This document shows, one piece after another, positions 60,789 through 64,000 of a DNA stretch of 64,000 nt. Source of the DNA: Desulfatibacillum aliphaticivorans DSM 15576 (GTDB taxonomy: Bacteria > Desulfobacterota > Desulfobacteria > Desulfobacterales > Desulfatibacillaceae); the NCBI RefSeq assembly GCF_000429905.1, contig NZ_AUCT01000036.1:1-64000 (forward strand), read 5' to 3'. The position numbers and the translations under genes are program-made. Every line of letters begins with the position of its first letter. Positions within the stretch are counted from its first letter, which is position 1. The notes below the pieces were generated by a model that was not told the DNA's origin, searched no databases, and saw only the letters and a program-made list of their open reading frames with translations.

Positions 60789-61544
60789 TTATAGTTTGTC
60801 CAGCATGCCCTTGACGACGGCTTTGGCGTCATCGGCCTTTTCAAAGGGCGGCTTGCCGTCCAGGTCCGCCTCGATCAAGGCGTCGTCGTAGGGGATGAAT
60901 CCCAGGAAGTCAAAGTCCGGCAAATTCTTTTGCAGGAACTCCTTGTCCTTGTCCCCACGGATTTTATTGCCCACCACCGCGATGCGGGATAGCTTGATTT
61001 CCGAGGCAAGCTGACGGATATGCCTGGCCGTCTCAATGCTGCGCCTTCCCGGCTCCACCACCACGATGAGCTTGTCCACAGCCATGGCCGTGGCCCGGCC
61101 CAGGTGCTCGATGCCGGCTTCCATGTCCAGGATGACCACTTCATCCCTGGCCAGGATCACGTGGTTGATCAGAGCTTTCAGCATGGTGCTTTCCGGGCAG
61201 ATGCAGCCGCCGCCGCCTTTTTTCACGCCGCCCAGGCGCATGAGCTTGATGTTGTTCAGCTTGGCGGAGAGAGCCTCGGGCAGATCGTCGACGCGCGGGT
61301 TGAGCTTAAAAAAGCCGCCTACGGAGCCGGGCTTCGCCTCGGTTCTTTCGTAGATCAGCTCTTTCATGTCTGAGATGGGTACGACGTCTTCCGCGCCGGG
61401 AACGCCTACTGCGGAGGCCAGATTGGCGTCCGGGTCCGCATCAATGGCCAGAACCTTTTTCCCTTGTTCGTCAAGGGTTCTTATAAGGAGCGCGGAGAAG
61501 GTTGTTTTTCCCACGCCGCCTTTACCGCTAACAGCTATTTTCAT
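60789..61544 (-). CDS. CooC-like nickel-insertion ATPase (CODH accessory)
   Basis: 251 residues. Walker A SGKGGVGKTTFSALL, deviant Walker signature AIDADPDANLASAVG, and a GGGCICPES segment whose CxC pair corresponds to the Ni-binding pair of CooC dimers. It would load nickel into carbon monoxide dehydrogenase, but no CODH gene lies in this window. Start at 61544 chosen; AAGGAC lies upstream. Its stop is followed at once by the terminator stem. Confidence 0.88.
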   Translation of the reverse strand: MKIAVSGKGGVGKTTFSALLIRTLDEQGKKVLAIDADPDANLASAVGVPGAEDVVPISDMKELIYERTEAKPGSVGGFFKLNPRVDDLPEALSAKLNNIKLMRLGGVKKGGGGCICPESTMLKALINHVILARDEVVILDMEAGIEHLGRATAMAVDKLIVVVEPGRRSIETARHIRQLASEIKLSRIAVVGNKIRGDKDKEFLQKNLPDFDFLGFIPYDDALIEADLDGKPPFEKADDAKAVVKGMLDKL

Positions 61545-61719
61545 GGCATGTCCTTTCTTGGCATCCAGTTGGAATTCAAAAGCATTGCTACGGATTAATA
61601 TAGGACCCATTTTGCGGAATGGCAAACTGAAAAAAAGAAAATCAAGGAGCGGCGAGGCCCTTCAATCGCTTGAACATATTGCCGCTGCGGGTAATTGTGT
61701 GCTATGGATATACCCTGTC

Positions 61720-62664
61720 ATGAAAGAAAATGCCGGTAAAAATTGGCAAACGCTCATAGTCGCGCTGGCGCTCTGCCTGGGTTTCCTTCAAAGCGCATCA
61801 GCAGGCTCTTTGGTTTATACATCCAAGGTGGAGCGCATGCCTGATTTGGGCCAACACAACGGCATGGGGCTTCTGCCCTATGATGGGCGGGGCTATTGCG
61901 CGGCTGCGGCGGTTTCCAACGGAATCATGTGGTTTTTCCTGAACGGCTATCCGGCCATAGCGGAGGACCACGGGCAGGAGGATATCACCCACGCCCGCCT
62001 GGCCGCTTTGCTGGGAAGCGGCCGTTATATGAAAGTCGATCCCCGAAAAGGCGCCAGTCCGACCTACGTCATGATCGGCCTGAAAAAATATTTGGAGGAC
62101 CGCGGCTTCGGCTGGGCGACCATCCAATACCAGGGTTGGCGCAAGCACCCCAAGGCCTTTCATACGGGCGTTATCCAGCCGGACCTTGACTGGATCAAGA
62201 AAGGCCTGACAGGGCCCGGCGCGGTCTGGCTGAACGTCGGCTGGTACAATTTCGACAGGGCGACGTCCTCTTACATCCGGGTGGGAGGCCATTGGGTCAC
62301 CCTGGCGGGGTACGGGGAGGACCGGGAAGGGACGCCGGACCCTGAGGTTCTCATTATTCTTGACCCGGCTTTACGGAGGACGGTTCGCGGGCCTGTCCCA
62401 ATTTACGTGAAGGCGAAACAAATTGAAGCCTTGCCTTCAGGGATTAAACCGGCCATATCCCTAATCCGCAGCCTGGGTTATATTGACAAAATGACGGGCG
62501 CCAACGATGAAACCATCGAAGACGAGGACGCGTCTTCCATGACAGCGGTCGGTTTTTACAAGCTGATCGGGGAGTTGAAGACAGCCAATCGCGCGGACTT
62601 CGCCCTGATAGACGGGGCTGTGGTTCTCAGGCTTGACCAAGGAAGGCGCAGGCTTCGCAGATAG
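61720..62664 (+). CDS. Exported C39-like cysteine peptidase family protein
   Basis: 314 residues. Signal peptide about 1-28 (TLIVALALCLGFLQSASAG). The candidate catalytic Cys is in RGYCAAAAVSNGIMWFF, the His in GGHWVTLAGYG and the Asp in IILDPAL, matching a C39/papain-like fold. No partner transporter or double-glycine substrate is visible. An upstream in-frame region extends back over cooC and is rejected. Ribosome site weak. Followed by a second exported protease after 43 bp. Confidence 0.72.
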   Translation: MKENAGKNWQTLIVALALCLGFLQSASAGSLVYTSKVERMPDLGQHNGMGLLPYDGRGYCAAAAVSNGIMWFFLNGYPAIAEDHGQEDITHARLAALLGSGRYMKVDPRKGASPTYVMIGLKKYLEDRGFGWATIQYQGWRKHPKAFHTGVIQPDLDWIKKGLTGPGAVWLNVGWYNFDRATSSYIRVGGHWVTLAGYGEDREGTPDPEVLIILDPALRRTVRGPVPIYVKAKQIEALPSGIKPAISLIRSLGYIDKMTGANDETIEDEDASSMTAVGFYKLIGELKTANRADFALIDGAVVLRLDQGRRRLRR

Positions 62665-62707
62665 CCTTTACCGGCGCCGGCCTGCATTCATTTTATTGGA
62701 GTCATTT

Positions 62708-63595
62708 ATGCGTATTTTTCGTTGCTCAGGAACGGCATTATTATCCATCCTGGGATTAGTATTTTTATTTGCAGGTTCAGCCCAGGCGCAAGACAATTAC
62801 CGCACCTCGTTTTTCAACCAAAAATGGCTGGACACGGTGGTTTCCATCGAGTTGGACAAGCCGGGCAAGGACCCCGTGGCCGCCGGAACGGGTTTTTTGG
62901 TGATCACCGAAAACAAGCATATTTTGTTAATCACAGCCAAGCACGTTGTGTTGAATGAAGAGCGTGAAATCAGGTCGCACATGGCTTATCGTTTTAACAT
63001 CCAGGGCGGGGACAGCACCCTGATCGGCGATGCGGTCATGGAGGAAAAAGGGTTGGGAAAGTGGTTTGTCTCCGGCCCGGACGACCTTGCATGCCGGTTT
63101 GTCGTGGTAAAGGATACTTTTGAGGCCACTGCCATTCCCCAGAGCCTGTTTTTAAATCAGGAGGACGTGCAGGCGGGGGCCTCCATCATGATTCTGGGAT
63201 ATCCTTTGGGGCTTCGGTCGTTTGGAAATTCCAAAGCCATCGCCAGGTCCGGCATTGTGGCAAGATCCGATGAAACGGGCATCATCGCAGACGCCTTTGT
63301 TTTTCCCGGCAACAGCGGAGGGCCGGTCCTGTACACGCCGCCAATCAAAGTGGGAGGCCCTCTGACCATGCCGCTTCTTAACGAAGAACGGCTTGTCGGG
63401 CTGGTGTACGGCCTGATCCCATATTTGGAGCCAGCCATCAGCGAAATGACCAAAAGGCGGCGCGTAATCTTTGAAGAGAACTCCGGACTGGCCAGGGTCG
63501 CCTCTGCGGACGCCATCCTGGAATTGATCACCAGAGAGGATGTGACTCAATTTGAAAATACGATTCCGGACAATCTCACCTTGGAAGGGAATTAA
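62708..63595 (+). CDS. Exported trypsin-like serine protease
   Basis: 295 residues. Signal peptide about 1-28 (ending GSAQAQ). His in ITAKHVV, Asp in SGPDDLAC and the nucleophile in FPGNSGGPVL form a trypsin-like triad. No PDZ domain. TTGGAG lies upstream of the ATG. Probably periplasmic, possibly cooperating with the C39-like neighbour. Confidence 0.85.
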   Translation: MRIFRCSGTALLSILGLVFLFAGSAQAQDNYRTSFFNQKWLDTVVSIELDKPGKDPVAAGTGFLVITENKHILLITAKHVVLNEEREIRSHMAYRFNIQGGDSTLIGDAVMEEKGLGKWFVSGPDDLACRFVVVKDTFEATAIPQSLFLNQEDVQAGASIMILGYPLGLRSFGNSKAIARSGIVARSDETGIIADAFVFPGNSGGPVLYTPPIKVGGPLTMPLLNEERLVGLVYGLIPYLEPAISEMTKRRRVIFEENSGLARVASADAILELITREDVTQFENTIPDNLTLEGN

Positions 63596-63610
63596 CGGCA
63601 GGAGGAGTGC

Positions 63611-64000
63611 ATGGCGGATGTTTTTTTAAGCACTAAGCAGGTTGCTGAGTTCCTGGATGTAAACGAAAAAATGGTTTACACGCTGATTTCGGAAAAGGGA
63701 CTGCCGGCCACCAAAATCACGGGCAAATGGAAGTTTCCCCAGCGGCTCGTGGAAAAATGGCTGGAGAAGCACATCATCAACAACCCTTCTCCCAGAGCGG
63801 ACGTCACGGCCTCCGGCCTGCTGGTCTTTGCTGGCAGCAACGATCTTTTACTGGAGCGAACTTTCGCCCTTTTCAACCGGTCGCACAAGGATTATCTGGC
63901 GGTATTCGCCAACGTGGGAAGCATGGGCGGCATCAATGCGCTGAACAAGGGTTTCTGCCATGTGGCGGCAAGCCATCTCATGCAGGAGGACGGGTCCGAG
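63611..64000 (+). CDS. HTH regulator with periplasmic-binding-type domain (partial at window end)
   Basis: The first 130 residues are present; the gene runs off the window. An excisionase-type helix-turn-helix opens it (STKQVAEFLDVNEKMVYTLISEKGL), then a PBP-like ligand domain begins at about residue 65 (LLVFAGSNDLLLERTF, NVGSMGGINALNKGFCHVAASHL). GGAGGAG lies upstream of the ATG. Such one-component regulators sense small anions or metabolites such as molybdate/tungstate; the ligand here is not defined. Confidence 0.8.
   Translation, partial: MADVFLSTKQVAEFLDVNEKMVYTLISEKGLPATKITGKWKFPQRLVEKWLEKHIINNPSPRADVTASGLLVFAGSNDLLLERTFALFNRSHKDYLAVFANVGSMGGINALNKGFCHVAASHLMQEDGSE

Noticed and set aside
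61366..61719. Upstream extension of the C39-like protein
   Set aside because: It runs over cooC; the signal peptide begins at 61720.

Overview
The window reads as a chromosomal segment of a strictly anaerobic, Gram-negative desulfobacterium. The closest fit I can suggest is a Desulfatibacillum-like sulfate reducer. That is inference from gene style: a CooC-type Ni-ATPase, a non-pyrrolysine MttB-family methyltransferase, a fused ADP-forming acyl-CoA synthetase, a PAS-rich hybrid histidine kinase, a 2x[4Fe-4S] ferredoxin, type IV pili and moderately high GC. No rRNA, tRNA, CRISPR array or intact insertion sequence was seen. Genes are dense on both strands, with many ATGA/TGATG-type stop-start overlaps.

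Layout. 1-262 is an array of ten 24-bp mini-hairpins. 417-3431 holds an alpha/beta hydrolase and a divergent TetR regulator, with two matching palindromes between them, then an MFS transporter. 3451-10579 (minus) holds a large hybrid histidine kinase, an acyltransferase fused to a beta-rich tail, and a SWIM zinc-finger protein. 10770-13126 holds a second TetR regulator, a flavodoxin-like protein, a truncated AraC remnant and a carboxymuconolactone-decarboxylase-family gene. 13311-18463 is an envelope operon: murJ, an ftsB-like gene, a methyltransferase and two GT4 glycosyltransferases. 18575-21013 holds a lipoprotein, coaBC and a uracil-DNA glycosylase. 21020-33315 (minus) is a minor-pilin locus: fimT/gspH-like, pilW, pilV, pilX, a 1952-residue PilY1, and upstream a PilF-like TPR lipoprotein and a LysM protein. 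33332-36108 is serS-thrC.

36325-40236 holds a 5-formyl-THF cyclo-ligase, a small membrane protein, a GNAT acetyltransferase, a second hairpin array, and a tight nadK-hydrolase-ispD operon. 40490-45621 is a complete LIV-type branched-chain amino-acid ABC operon (livJHMGF) ending in a 42-codon membrane micro-ORF and a strong terminator. 45809-49971 holds two acyl-CoA enzymes: a CoA-transferase/hydrolase fused to a GNAT domain, and an ADP-forming synthetase. 50185-55235 holds a ferredoxin, a LarA/DUF2088-like protein, an O6-alkylguanine-DNA methyltransferase, a small unknown, RNase J and an EamA permease. 55369-58149 (minus) holds an MBL hydrolase and a response-regulator/MttB pair bracketed by 80-bp direct repeats. 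58150-59270 is a gene-free repeat island built partly from copies of a cooC terminator and gene tail. 59271-64000 holds a small membrane protein and a divergent MmyB-type regulator, the native cooC-like gene, two exported proteases (C39-like and trypsin-like) and a partial HTH/binding-protein regulator cut by the window end.

Most novel signals: (i) the two mini-hairpin arrays, whose stem arms change together while spacing is locked to 24 bp at one locus and 22-24 bp at the other, so they look like a structured nucleic-acid repeat and not a peptide; (ii) repeated copies of the cooC terminator plus its last codons around 58.3-59.1 kb; (iii) a response regulator overlapping an MttB-family methyltransferase, bracketed by direct repeats; (iv) operator-like palindromes at three regulator genes.
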